From: CAZRAL01 sp964598005 | GTDB lineage: Bacteria > Pseudomonadota > Gammaproteobacteria > Burkholderiales > Usitatibacteraceae | Reading direction: 5' to 3' | Length of the DNA: 62,359 nt | Assembly (NCBI GenBank): GCA_964598005.1 | Contig: CAZRAL010000011.1 | Coordinates: 1 to 62,359, forward strand | Shown here: positions 46,167-54,996 of the stretch, piece by piece | Layout of the letters: the number at the start of each line of letters is the position of its first letter | Position numbering within the stretch: position 1 is the first letter of the stretch | Notes under the pieces: model-generated | Told to the model about the DNA's origin: nothing | Seen by the model: only the letters and a program-made list of their open reading frames with translations | Databases searched by the model: none | Made by a program: the position numbers and the translations under genes

Positions 46167-47177
46167 CTAGCCCTTATATTTCGAAACGCGATTCTTGATC
46201 GCACCAAAAATCGTTTCGCCATGATGGTCAAACATATCGATTTCGACCATATCGCCAAAATGCAAAAAATCTTCTTTGGCCGCCCCCAGCTCAACTTGTT
46301 CGACCAGCCGCTTTTCCATAATGCAGGCATAGCCCGTGTTTTTGTCATGATTGGAAACCGTGCCCGACCCAATCAATGTGCCAGCCATCAAGGGCCGCGT
46401 TTTTGCAGCGTGGGCAATCAAATCAAACAGCGAAAAAGTCATGTCGTCCGCCGCGTTGGGGTTGCCGAACCATTTTTCGCGTACATGACACACCAGCCGG
46501 TAATCGAGTTTGCCTGCGCCTTTTTGATCGCACCAGGCGCCGCCCAATTCGTCCGGTGTCACAGCGACAGGCGACAACGCATTTTGCCCTTTGCCATTGA
46601 CGAAACCAAAGCCCTTGGCCAGTTCTGCGGGAATCAGTTTGCGATAGGAAACATCATTAATGAGCACCACCAATTTCACCGATTGGGCGGCCTCGGCAGG
46701 GGTTGCGCCCATTTTTACATCGCCGGTGATGACGCCCACTTCACCTTCCAGATCGACGCCCCATTCTTCGGAGAGCACTTCGATGTCATCACGCGGGCCG
46801 AGCATGGCATCGCCGCCCCCTTGATACATCAGCGGATCGGTATAAAAGCTTTCCGGCACCTTGTCGTTGCGCGCCCGGCGCACGCGCTCCACATGCGAAA
46901 GATAGGCAGAACCATCCAGCCATTGATGGCTGCGCGGCAATGGCGCAGCGACTTTACCTTCCTTCAAGGCTTGCTGAAAGTCGATAAGTGGCCGGGTGCT
47001 GCCACAATCGATCGCCTCGAATTCATCGAGCAATTTCCGCTCTATCGCATGCCAGTGCTCCAGTGCATATTGCATGGTCGGCGCGATATCCGGCACGGCA
47101 ACGGCATGGCTTAATTTTTCATTGACCAGCAATAAGGTGCCGTCGCGCGTAGGGCCTTTGAGAGAGGCAAGTTTCAT
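46167..47177 (-). CDS. Fumarylacetoacetate hydrolase family protein
   Basis: A 336-residue FAH-superfamily enzyme; in this operon it should split fumarylacetoacetate to fumarate and acetoacetate. The metal site is seen as EGEVGVITGDV with the preceding EVLSEEWGVDLE, plus GFGFVNGKGQ, LIGSGTVSNHDK and GDMVEIDMFDHHGETIFGAI. It is of the long bacterial type with an N-terminal domain. It lies two bases before phhA and 15 bases after hmgA. Confidence 0.92.
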   Translation of the reverse strand: MKLASLKGPTRDGTLLLVNEKLSHAVAVPDIAPTMQYALEHWHAIERKLLDEFEAIDCGSTRPLIDFQQALKEGKVAAPLPRSHQWLDGSAYLSHVERVRRARNDKVPESFYTDPLMYQGGGDAMLGPRDDIEVLSEEWGVDLEGEVGVITGDVKMGATPAEAAQSVKLVVLINDVSYRKLIPAELAKGFGFVNGKGQNALSPVAVTPDELGGAWCDQKGAGKLDYRLVCHVREKWFGNPNAADDMTFSLFDLIAHAAKTRPLMAGTLIGSGTVSNHDKNTGYACIMEKRLVEQVELGAAKEDFLHFGDMVEIDMFDHHGETIFGAIKNRVSKYKG

Positions 47178-47191
47178 ACGAGGTGTCCGAT

Positions 47192-48478
47192 TTATTTGAT
47201 GTGAGCAGGGGCGAAACCACTCCAGGCCGTATCGTAATCTTTTTGCAGTTCCGCAGACTGCATGGCAAACGCAGTGGGTTCGAACACATAGCGAGTCTCG
47301 AACATGAACGCGAGCGTTTGCCCCTGATAAACAGGCGCCAATTTTTCGTTTGTAGCTTTTACAAACGTAGCATGGTCGGGCCCATGCGCGGAAAAGCAGT
47401 TATGCAGCGAACTGCCGCATGGTAAAAACCCCTCCGCCTTGGCATCGTATTGGCCGTGTATCAAGCCCATATATTCACTCATCAGGTTACGATGAAACCA
47501 GGGCGGACGAAAGGTATCTTCCGCCACCATCCAGCGCGGCGGGAAAATAACAAAATCAACGTTCGCCGTGCCTGGTGTTTCTGATGGTGAAGTCAACACG
47601 GTAAAGATGGACGGATCGCAATGATCATAGGACACGGTGTTGATGGCATTGAAGCGGGCAAGGTCGTATTTATAGGGGTAGTAGTTGCCGTGCCAGGCGA
47701 CCACGTTAAGCGGCGAACCTTTTACGCTATACGACCATAGATTGCCGGCAAATTTGGCAACGATTTCGCTTTCGCCTGCGCTTTCTTCGTACCATGCAGT
47801 AGGCGCCATGAAATCGCGTGCATTGGCAAGGCCATTGGCGCCGATTGGCCCCAATTCCGGCAAGCGGAACGGCAGCCCATAATTTTCACAGATATAGCCG
47901 CGGACAGCGCCATCCAACTCGACCCGAAATTTAATGCCGCGCGGGATCAGTGCGATTTCTCCTGGCTTTACCTGCAAAATGCCAAACTCGGTTTTTATCA
48001 ACAACGTGCCCTGTTGCGGCACAATCAAGAGATCGCCATCGGCGTCGTAAAAATAGCGTGTCATCGACTGATTGGCCGCGTAAATATGCACGCCTATGCC
48101 GCGCTGCAAGCGCGCATCGCCGTTGGTGGCGATCGTTTTCAGTCCATCGATAAAATCGGTGGGTTTATCGGGCAGGGCAAAAGGGTTCCAGCGCAAGCGG
48201 TCGGGTGACGGCGCCACTTCCGCGCACGGCGCAGTGCGTATCCACCCTCTATCCCTTTTTTGGGTCGGAGAATGTTCGGCTGAAGGCCGCAAACGATACT
48301 GCCAGGAACGCTGATTTTCGGCGCGCGGGGCGGTAAATGCGCTACCCGAAACTTGTTCGGCGTAAAGTCCATGTGCGACGCGTTGCGGGGAGTTGCGCCC
48401 TTGCGGCAGGGCGCCGGCAAGGGCTTCGCTTTCGTGCTCGTTGCCGAAGCCGGAAAGATAGTGAAGTTCGGCTACCAT
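47192..48478 (-). CDS. hmgA: Homogentisate 1,2-dioxygenase
   Basis: A 428-residue cupin-type iron dioxygenase opening the homogentisate ring. The start MVAELHYLSGFGNEHESEALAGALP and the blocks QGRNSPQRVAHGLYAEQVSGSAFTAPR and FPPRWMVAEDTFRPPWFHRNLMSEYMGLI are diagnostic; the last contains iron ligands His and Glu. ATG at 48478 overlaps the hppD stop (TGATG), giving coupled translation. The product, maleylacetoacetate, needs an isomerase that is not encoded here. Confidence 0.96.
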   Translation of the reverse strand: MVAELHYLSGFGNEHESEALAGALPQGRNSPQRVAHGLYAEQVSGSAFTAPRAENQRSWQYRLRPSAEHSPTQKRDRGWIRTAPCAEVAPSPDRLRWNPFALPDKPTDFIDGLKTIATNGDARLQRGIGVHIYAANQSMTRYFYDADGDLLIVPQQGTLLIKTEFGILQVKPGEIALIPRGIKFRVELDGAVRGYICENYGLPFRLPELGPIGANGLANARDFMAPTAWYEESAGESEIVAKFAGNLWSYSVKGSPLNVVAWHGNYYPYKYDLARFNAINTVSYDHCDPSIFTVLTSPSETPGTANVDFVIFPPRWMVAEDTFRPPWFHRNLMSEYMGLIHGQYDAKAEGFLPCGSSLHNCFSAHGPDHATFVKATNEKLAPVYQGQTLAFMFETRYVFEPTAFAMQSAELQKDYDTAWSGFAPAHIK

Positions 48479-49539
48479 CAAATGACTCCGCGTGCGATTT
48501 GGTCGGCTTCAATCGCTTCAAACAAGGCGCGGAAGTTGCCTTCCCCAAAACCTTCATTACCTTTGCGTTGAATGATTTCGAAAAAGATGGGGCCGATGAC
48601 GGTCTCGGTAAAAATTTGCAACAGCTTGTCTTCCTTCGATTCCTTATCGATCCCTTCCCCGTCGATAAGAATGCTATTTTTCTTCAGCCGCGCCACATCT
48701 TCGCCATGATTCGGGATGCGTTTGTCAATCGCCGCATAGTAAGCATCAGGGGTGTCGAGAAACCGGACACCTCGGGCGCGCAAGGTTTCGACAGTGTCAT
48801 AAATATTGCTGCAGGACAGGGCAATATGCTGGATTCCTTCGCCATTGTAGGCATCCAGATATTCCTGAATTTGCGATTTCTGATCGGAAGGCTCATTGAT
48901 AGGAATGCGAATTTTGCCGCAGGGGCTGGTCAACGCGCGCGAGGTGAGGCCGGTTTTTTTGCCTTTGATATCAAAGTAGCGGATTTCACGAAAGTTAAAA
49001 AGTTTGCCGTAAAATTCGGCCCAGGTATCCATGCGGCCCGCGTACACGTTGTGGGTCAGGTGATCGATGTATTGCAAGCCCACACCTTTCGGATCAGGAT
49101 CAACACCAGGTACAGGAACAAAATCGACATCGTAAATGGTACGTGGCCCGTAACGGTCAATCAGATATAACAAAGAACCGCCAATCCCTTGAAGCGCCGG
49201 GATACTTAATTCCATCGGGCCAACCGGGCTCTCGTAGGGCTTTGCCCCCAGTTCGACGGCGCGTTTGAAAGCCGCCGCCGCGTCCTTGACGCGGATGCCA
49301 AAGGCGCATGCGGAAGGGCCATGCACACGGGCAAAAGATTGGGCAAAACTATCCGGTTCGGCATTGACGATGAAATTGATGCCGCCTTGTTTATAGAGCG
49401 TGACGCGTTTGGATCGATGCCGGGCCACAGCCGTAAAACCCAACGATTCAAATAATCGGCCTAGTGCGGCAGTATCGGGGGCCGTATATTCGACGAACTC
49501 GAAGCCGTCGGTGCCCATGGGATTTTCAAACAAGTCCAT
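48478..49539 (-). CDS. hppD: 4-hydroxyphenylpyruvate dioxygenase
   Basis: A 353-residue two-domain vicinal-oxygen-chelate enzyme converting 4-hydroxyphenylpyruvate to homogentisate. Iron ligands His in DHLTHNVYAG, His in IQHIALSC and Glu in GPIFFEIIQRKG are present, as is the C-terminal GFGEGNFRALFEAIE. ATG at 49539 has AGGAG 6 bases upstream; a longer frame to 49572 is not needed. First gene of the tyrosine catabolic operon. Confidence 0.96.
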   Translation of the reverse strand: MDLFENPMGTDGFEFVEYTAPDTAALGRLFESLGFTAVARHRSKRVTLYKQGGINFIVNAEPDSFAQSFARVHGPSACAFGIRVKDAAAAFKRAVELGAKPYESPVGPMELSIPALQGIGGSLLYLIDRYGPRTIYDVDFVPVPGVDPDPKGVGLQYIDHLTHNVYAGRMDTWAEFYGKLFNFREIRYFDIKGKKTGLTSRALTSPCGKIRIPINEPSDQKSQIQEYLDAYNGEGIQHIALSCSNIYDTVETLRARGVRFLDTPDAYYAAIDKRIPNHGEDVARLKKNSILIDGEGIDKESKEDKLLQIFTETVIGPIFFEIIQRKGNEGFGEGNFRALFEAIEADQIARGVI

Positions 49540-49787
49540 TTTTTCTCCTATTTTTTTACCCGCTCTGATCAAACAGAATTAACGGGTTGGGAACATATGC
49601 ACCGCTGACCGGAATACACTACAAATGATTTATGATTGGGGTGCGCGGTGTAACGAGATGATCGCGTTAGAATAAGCAGGCGCGAAATAATTAGTGAACC
49701 TGAGAACCACGTCGCTTGATAACAGTCCAATTTTCTGAACGGAACGGTGTTTTGTGTATTTTGTGTAAATAGTCGAGGAGGCAAATC

Positions 49788-50192
49788 ATGAAGAATAGTT
49801 TACCCGTTTTGCTTTTTAGTGCAACTATTGCCGTACTGAGCGGTTGCGCTACAATGAACATGAAAGAACCTGACCCCGTTACACTGGAGCAGATCGTTGC
49901 CATGGCGAAGGAAGGGAAAGACGGCCCGACAATAATCGGTGAAATCAAAAAATCAGGCACGGTCTATGATGTTACCGCTTCTCAATATGCCAAGCTTTCA
50001 CGCGACGGCGTACCAGATGCCGTGCTGGATTTCATGCAATCAGGCCAGCTTAAAATGGCTGAACGCCAGGGTCGCCGTGATGCGGCCAATGAACTTTGGT
50101 TCTATGGCCCCAATTGGGGCTGGGGGCGTGTTTTTGGACCACGGCCCTACATTGTTTACATCAATGGCCGCCCGTATGTACATTATTGGTAA
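49788..50192 (+). CDS. Small lipoprotein of unknown function
   Basis: A 134-residue lipoprotein with lipobox VLSGC (Cys20). Residues about 30-82 have the pattern LEQIVAMAKEGKDGPTIIGEIKKSG, then YDVTASQYAKLSRDGVPDAVLDFMQ, a two-helix unit found in many uncharacterised exported proteins. The tail is aromatic and glycine-rich (LWFYGPNWGWGRVFGPRPY) and ends VHYW. GAGGAGGC lies 7 bases before ATG. No partner is suggested by the neighbours (divergent hppD, convergent pilU). Confidence 0.82.
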   Translation: MKNSLPVLLFSATIAVLSGCATMNMKEPDPVTLEQIVAMAKEGKDGPTIIGEIKKSGTVYDVTASQYAKLSRDGVPDAVLDFMQSGQLKMAERQGRRDAANELWFYGPNWGWGRVFGPRPYIVYINGRPYVHYW

Positions 50193-50209
50193 AAGCGGGC
50201 TTTATTGAT

Positions 50210-51352
50210 TTAGCTAATCTTGAATTCGCTAAAACTGGCCTCACCAGGACGATTCGGCTTGGATAACACGCCTTCTTTAGCGGTTGGCATTATTCCCGAA
50301 TTACCGATCAGTAACGACAGATTGGTAGACGAATCGGCATTGGCCAAACCTTCCTCGATGGAAATCTTGTTTTGACGGATCAAGCGGAATAGATCCTGCT
50401 CAAAGGTTTGCGAACCGGGGGTTAATGATTTTTCCATTGCCTCCTTGATTTCCCCCACTTTTCCTTCTTCGATCAGATCAGCAATATTGGCAGTGTTCAA
50501 TAACACCTCAACCGTAGCGGAGCGTCCGTCCTCTAGATTTTTGACCAGACGCTGCGAAATAATGCCTCTCAAGCTCACACTTAGGTCGGAAAGCAGAATC
50601 TTCCGCTGATCGAGCGGAAAGAAATTGATAATGCGGTTGAGCGCATGATAACTATTGTTCGCATGCAAGGTGGCCAGACAAAGATGCCCGGAAAGCGAAT
50701 ACATCATGGCCATTTTCATGGTTTCGATATCGCGGATTTCGCCAACCAGAATGGCATCCGGCGCCTGGCGCATGGCATTGCGCATGGCATCGTGAAACGA
50801 ATGTGTATCATTGCCAATTTCCCGCTGATTGACGATCGATTTTTTCGATTTGAAGATATATTCGATCGGATCCTCGAAAGTCAGAATATGCCCGTTTTTC
50901 ATGCTATTACGGAAATCCAGCATCGAGGCTAGTGTCGTCGACTTGCCCGAGCCAGTGGCCCCGACCACCAAAATTAAACCACGCTTTTCCATGACCATCT
51001 GGCTCAAAATCATTGGCATGGACAAGGAACGAAGATCGGGAATATTCAGATTGATATAGCGCACGACCGCCGCCACACTCGATTTTTGCCACATCATATT
51101 GACGCGGAAGTTGCCAACGTCTTCCATCGGCATGGAAAAATTCAATTCCAGTTCTTTTTCCAGCTTTTCGATCTGATGCGGCTTGAGAATTTCGTAACAA
51201 ACTTTCTTTGTGTCTTCTGCGCTCATTACTTGCGGATTCACCGGCACCGCGTTGCCATTGACCTTGATATGAATGGGCGCACCGGCGGAAACAAACAAAT
51301 CCGATGCGTTTTTTTCTACCATCAATTGAAATAATCTCATCAAAATCGACAT
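50210..51352 (-). CDS. pilU: Type IV pilus retraction ATPase PilU
   Basis: A 380-residue GspE/PilT-family ATPase. Walker A GATGSGKST, Asp-box LTFEDPIEYIF, Walker B DAILVGEIRD and His-box HLCLATLHAN are present. Features that favour PilU over PilT are the length, the N-terminal FQLMVEKNASDLFVSAG and the extended C-terminus. It works with PilT in twitching and pilus retraction at the inner membrane; pilT is not adjacent here. AAGGA lies 9 bases before ATG. Confidence 0.92.
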   Translation of the reverse strand: MSILMRLFQLMVEKNASDLFVSAGAPIHIKVNGNAVPVNPQVMSAEDTKKVCYEILKPHQIEKLEKELELNFSMPMEDVGNFRVNMMWQKSSVAAVVRYINLNIPDLRSLSMPMILSQMVMEKRGLILVVGATGSGKSTTLASMLDFRNSMKNGHILTFEDPIEYIFKSKKSIVNQREIGNDTHSFHDAMRNAMRQAPDAILVGEIRDIETMKMAMMYSLSGHLCLATLHANNSYHALNRIINFFPLDQRKILLSDLSVSLRGIISQRLVKNLEDGRSATVEVLLNTANIADLIEEGKVGEIKEAMEKSLTPGSQTFEQDLFRLIRQNKISIEEGLANADSSTNLSLLIGNSGIMPTAKEGVLSKPNRPGEASFSEFKIS

Positions 51353-51407
51353 GTCAAAATTTCCTTAAGTGCCTCTATAAAAATTACCGCCTATACTTCC
51401 CAATATA

Positions 51408-52265
51408 TCAGCGCAGCAATTCGTTGATGCTGGTCTTGGCGCGTGTTTGCGCATCAACCTGTTTTACGATTACCGCACAATAGAGGCTATATTTTCCGTC
51501 AGTAGAGGGCAAGCTGCCCGCCACCACCACACTATAAGGCGGCACACGGCCGTAGCTCACTTCCCCGTTTTGCCGATTATAGATTTTGGTCGATTGACCA
51601 ATGAAAACTCCCATCGAAATGACCGACCCTTCGCCCACAATAACCCCTTCTACCACTTCCGAGCGCGCGCCAATAAAACAGCCATCTTCAATAATCGTTG
51701 GATTGGCCTGCAAAGGCTCCAATACACCGCCGATACCCACCCCGCCCGAAAGGTGTACGTTGTTGCCGATTTGCGCACACGAGCCCACCGTGGCCCAGGT
51801 ATCGACCATGGTGCCTTCACCTACATAGGCGCCGATATTGACGTAAGAGGGCATCAACACCGCCCCCTTACCGATAAACGCACCGCGTCGCACCATAGCG
51901 GGTGGCACCACCCGATAGCCACCTGTGCGGAAATCTTCCTCGCGGAAGCTGCGAAATTTAGAGGGCACCTTGTCGAAATAGCGCGTCACATTCATTGGCG
52001 ACGGTTCGAGAGAATGTTCGCTGTGGCCTACTTCCCGCATTAGATAATTTTCCTGCAGGCGGAAAGATAGCAACACGGCTTTTTTGAGCCACTGATGGGT
52101 CACCCATTCGTCGTTAATTTTTTCGGCGACGCGTAATGTGCCGTTATCCAGTTTTTCGATGATGGCTTCTACCGCACCGCGTGCCGCGCCACCGTGCTGC
52201 GGATCGAGCCGGACACGATTTTCCCAGGCGTCGTCGATAATGGACTTCAGCTCGTTAAGATTCAT
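51408..52265 (-). CDS. dapD: Tetrahydrodipicolinate N-succinyltransferase
   Basis: A 285-residue acyltransferase for the succinylase branch of lysine/diaminopimelate synthesis. A helical N-terminal domain is followed by left-handed beta-helix hexapeptides (GAFIGKGAVLMPSYVNIGAYVGEGTMVDTWATVGSC and following). C-terminal VGEGSVISMGVFIGQSTKIYNR is typical. It lies 55 bases before pilU, probably independent of it. Confidence 0.95.
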   Translation of the reverse strand: MNLNELKSIIDDAWENRVRLDPQHGGAARGAVEAIIEKLDNGTLRVAEKINDEWVTHQWLKKAVLLSFRLQENYLMREVGHSEHSLEPSPMNVTRYFDKVPSKFRSFREEDFRTGGYRVVPPAMVRRGAFIGKGAVLMPSYVNIGAYVGEGTMVDTWATVGSCAQIGNNVHLSGGVGIGGVLEPLQANPTIIEDGCFIGARSEVVEGVIVGEGSVISMGVFIGQSTKIYNRQNGEVSYGRVPPYSVVVAGSLPSTDGKYSLYCAVIVKQVDAQTRAKTSINELLR

Positions 52266-52323
52266 GTTTTTCAGAAATAAAAAAGAAAACCTGTATGTAT
52301 TGATTATAGAAGGTTCGCTTCAC

Positions 52324-53274
52324 TCATGAGAATAGTTTTTTTAGGCGGCCGAATAACCCAGGCGGGCGCATTTCTGGTGTGCAGATTTGTGTTTGGGCCG
52401 CGGCTTTAAGCCGATCGCATTCAGCTTGCAATGCCGCGTAGTGCGTTGTTAGGTCCTGTTCGCGCTGCTGGTAATCCCGCAAATTGCGATAGGCATCGTA
52501 ATAATCCTTATACGCCCATTCCTCTGAGTCAGAAAATATCGATACCCTCGTATTGCACGCTGCAAGCGTGGCCTGCTGCTGAGCAGCCAGTACAATGTAA
52601 TAAAGCGCGGGCAATGGGCTGCCCAGTCGTTCTGGATTGGCTTGGGAAACCGTGATTGATTCTCCAAGAAGCGGCGAAGTTTCAGCCAAGTCTTCCGCTT
52701 CGCCCTCCGGCACGATCAGCGAAGCAAACAAATTACGCTGCGAAAGCCAGCGCCAAACTGCAAAACGCGGCTCTAGCAGTACCTCTAGTTGCTCGCGGTA
52801 CAACTCGTTAACGTGAAACTCATTGCTATAGTTGCGCTTGTCCGAATACTCTGCTTTATTGGGTGAGGAAAGAATCAACAGCCCATCCGGCTTCAGTATC
52901 CGTTTGATCTCATCAAGAAATGTGGCTTGGTCCGCAATATGCTCGATCGTTTCAAAAGACACCACCACATCAAAACTTTCTGCATCGAACGGTAGTGAGG
53001 TGCACGATGCCTCGACCAGTCGCAGATTGGCACACCCAGCATAAGTTGCCTGCCCGTGCGCAATCGCCGCATGCGACACATCGGTACCGGTTACCAAGGC
53101 GGCACGTGAACTCATCAGCGCACTGCCATAACCTTCGCCACAGGCCACATCCAGCACGCTTTTACCGGCTACCAGCGGCAACACATAATGATAACGATGC
53201 CAATGCTCGTACCACATCTCGCCTCGAGCATCAGGATGAAAGCGTTCGCCGGTAAAAATCAGTGGAGTGGTCAA
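52324..53274 (-). CDS. Class I SAM-dependent methyltransferase with C-terminal coiled coil
   Basis: A 316-residue protein. The Rossmann methyltransferase domain (about 20-180) has SAM loop VLDVACGEGYGSALM, acidic motif TGTDVSHAAI, FDVVVSFETIEHI and LKPDGLLILSSPNK. The C-terminal part (about 255-300) is a predicted coiled coil (DYQQREQDLTTHYAALQAECDRLKAAA), as in enzymes acting on surface glycans or O-antigen, which is only a hint. The start is TTG at 53274, the sole possibility after an in-frame stop, without a clear ribosome site. Confidence 0.85.
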   Translation of the reverse strand: MTTPLIFTGERFHPDARGEMWYEHWHRYHYVLPLVAGKSVLDVACGEGYGSALMSSRAALVTGTDVSHAAIAHGQATYAGCANLRLVEASCTSLPFDAESFDVVVSFETIEHIADQATFLDEIKRILKPDGLLILSSPNKAEYSDKRNYSNEFHVNELYREQLEVLLEPRFAVWRWLSQRNLFASLIVPEGEAEDLAETSPLLGESITVSQANPERLGSPLPALYYIVLAAQQQATLAACNTRVSIFSDSEEWAYKDYYDAYRNLRDYQQREQDLTTHYAALQAECDRLKAAAQTQICTPEMRPPGLFGRLKKLFS

Positions 53275-53345
53275 GAGGGAGACTTGTTAGAATAAGATCA
53301 GCCGCAGTAAAGCAGCGAAAATCGAATTATAAAGGCACACACCGC

Positions 53346-54230
53346 TTGAAACCCAATCCGTCCCCTGCATTGCCGGTTATTTCGCTACTGCTGGGCGCCA
53401 CCTCGTGGGGCATACTCTGGTACCCTTTTCGGATCATGGAAAGGGCAGGGCTGTCTGCCCCCGTGGCAACCTTACTCAGCTATGCGGTGGCATTACTGGT
53501 TGGTAGCCTGTTTTTTTTCCGCGCTTGGCGCGAATTCAAGGCCCAAACCAAATGGCTGGCCGGTATCGCACTGGCCGCAGGGATTACCAACATCTCTTAT
53601 CTGGTTTCAATCATGCAGGCCGAAGTGATACGCATTGTCCTGCTCTTTTATCTGGCCCCCTTGTGGACGATCCCGCTGGCCCGCCTCATCCTACATGAGC
53701 GAATGACGGGGGCCAGCTACGCAGTTATGGTCCTGGCGATGACCGGCGCGGGAGTCATGTTATGGCGCCCGGAATTGGGCTTTCCCGCACCGCGCAACGG
53801 TCACGAATGGCTGGGGCTTTGCGCGGGTGTGGCTTTTGCGCTTTCCAATGTATTGACCAAGGGCGCTAAAGACACTTCAGCAGAAGCCAAATCGCTGGCT
53901 GTCTCGTTTGGTGTCATGCTGTTGGCGCTGCCAGTGGCATTGCTCCTGGACCCGGCGGTTGCGACCTGGCCAACACGAGCCTCGCCGCACGTTTTATTGT
54001 TGGCCGTTATCGGCATAGTACTGGCCACCACCAGCGTGACGCTGCAATATGGATTGTCGCGATTGGCCGCCAACCGGGCTGCGGTTATTTTGCTTTTCGA
54101 ATTAGTCGTCGCCGCCATTGCTTCTCATTATCTGGCTGGAGAAGTGACACGCTTACAAGATTGGATCGGCGGTGCCATGATTATCACCGCAGGTATGCTT
54201 GTAACGCTAACCGACAAGACAACAATATAA
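53346..54230 (+). CDS. DMT superfamily (EamA) transporter
   Basis: A 294-residue inner-membrane protein with ten hydrophobic segments in two EamA repeats; the second begins LGLCAGVAFALSNVLTKGA. GATSWGILWYPFRIM is the typical first helix. Probably exports a metabolite; the substrate is unknown. The start is uncertain: TTG at 53346 fits the first transmembrane helix, while a GTG at 53262 would overlap the divergent methyltransferase gene. Confidence 0.85.
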   Translation: MKPNPSPALPVISLLLGATSWGILWYPFRIMERAGLSAPVATLLSYAVALLVGSLFFFRAWREFKAQTKWLAGIALAAGITNISYLVSIMQAEVIRIVLLFYLAPLWTIPLARLILHERMTGASYAVMVLAMTGAGVMLWRPELGFPAPRNGHEWLGLCAGVAFALSNVLTKGAKDTSAEAKSLAVSFGVMLLALPVALLLDPAVATWPTRASPHVLLLAVIGIVLATTSVTLQYGLSRLAANRAAVILLFELVVAAIASHYLAGEVTRLQDWIGGAMIITAGMLVTLTDKTTI

Positions 54231-54302
54231 CGTTTGTTGACGACTTTGTTCAAACCACATAATTGGCAGGGCATTGTTTCAAAACAGGGTTCATCGTCAA
54301 AT

Positions 54303-54827
54303 TCAATACCGCCCGGTCACGGATAATCCCTGCGCAATATCAGTAAATGCCTGTAGATTCAATACTGGCGCGGGTTTCCAGCCTTTTTGCCGATGCTCGG
54401 CCACCACGGTAGTGAAAATGCCACCGCGCACCCAGAACTTGGCGGTCAGCCGAGCAAAGCGCGGCTGCGTCGCACTGACGATGTCATCGAGAATTTCGTT
54501 GGCAACCGCCTCGTGGAATTTACCCTCGTCGCGGAACGACCAGATATACAGCTTCAGGCTTTTCAGTTCCACGCATAGCCGGTCGGGAATGTAATCCAGA
54601 TACAGGGTGGCAAAATCGGGCTGACCGGTTTTTGGACACAGGCAGGTAAATTCCGGGATCTGCATATGAATCAAAAAATCGCGTGTCACGCGTGGGTTGG
54701 GGAAAACTTCCAGTGTTTTACCGGGTCGCGCGGTGGGCTGCTCCCCCAGCTTTGTCAATCTGGTGTGCGACATTTGTACTGCTTTTTTTGCCGCGGATTG
54801 CTTTCTGCTCTGGGCTTTGGAAATCAT
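54303..54827 (-). CDS. queF: 7-cyano-7-deazaguanine reductase
   Basis: NADPH-dependent reduction of preQ0 to preQ1 for queuosine in tRNA. The unimodular QueF fold shows the catalytic cysteine segment EFTCLCPKTGQPDFAT and the substrate/NADPH segment ELKSLKLYIWSFRDEGKFHEAV. There are 174 residues from ATG at 54827; ATG at 54773 gives 156 residues, closer to the usual size, and neither has a good ribosome site. The first 18 residues are a basic tail without family similarity. Confidence 0.93.
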   Translation of the reverse strand: MISKAQSRKQSAAKKAVQMSHTRLTKLGEQPTARPGKTLEVFPNPRVTRDFLIHMQIPEFTCLCPKTGQPDFATLYLDYIPDRLCVELKSLKLYIWSFRDEGKFHEAVANEILDDIVSATQPRFARLTAKFWVRGGIFTTVVAEHRQKGWKPAPVLNLQAFTDIAQGLSVTGRY

Positions 54828-54996
54828 AACGATTGGGCTTTACGGAAACCATCGGTTAAAATTGCGATTGTAGACGATGATCGGGGCTGTCATGATCGTG
54901 GGCTGTCGGTAGATGCCCCGGTAATTACGCGGCTTCGGCATCGTGCTGGTTGGTTCTATCGTGCTGGTTCGTTCTAAAAACAGGGAAGGTAACGTT

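Noticed and set aside
46221..47114. Forward open frame of 297 codons opposite the fumarylacetoacetate hydrolase gene
   Set aside because: The complementary gene is clearly real; this frame has no recognisable domain or initiation site.
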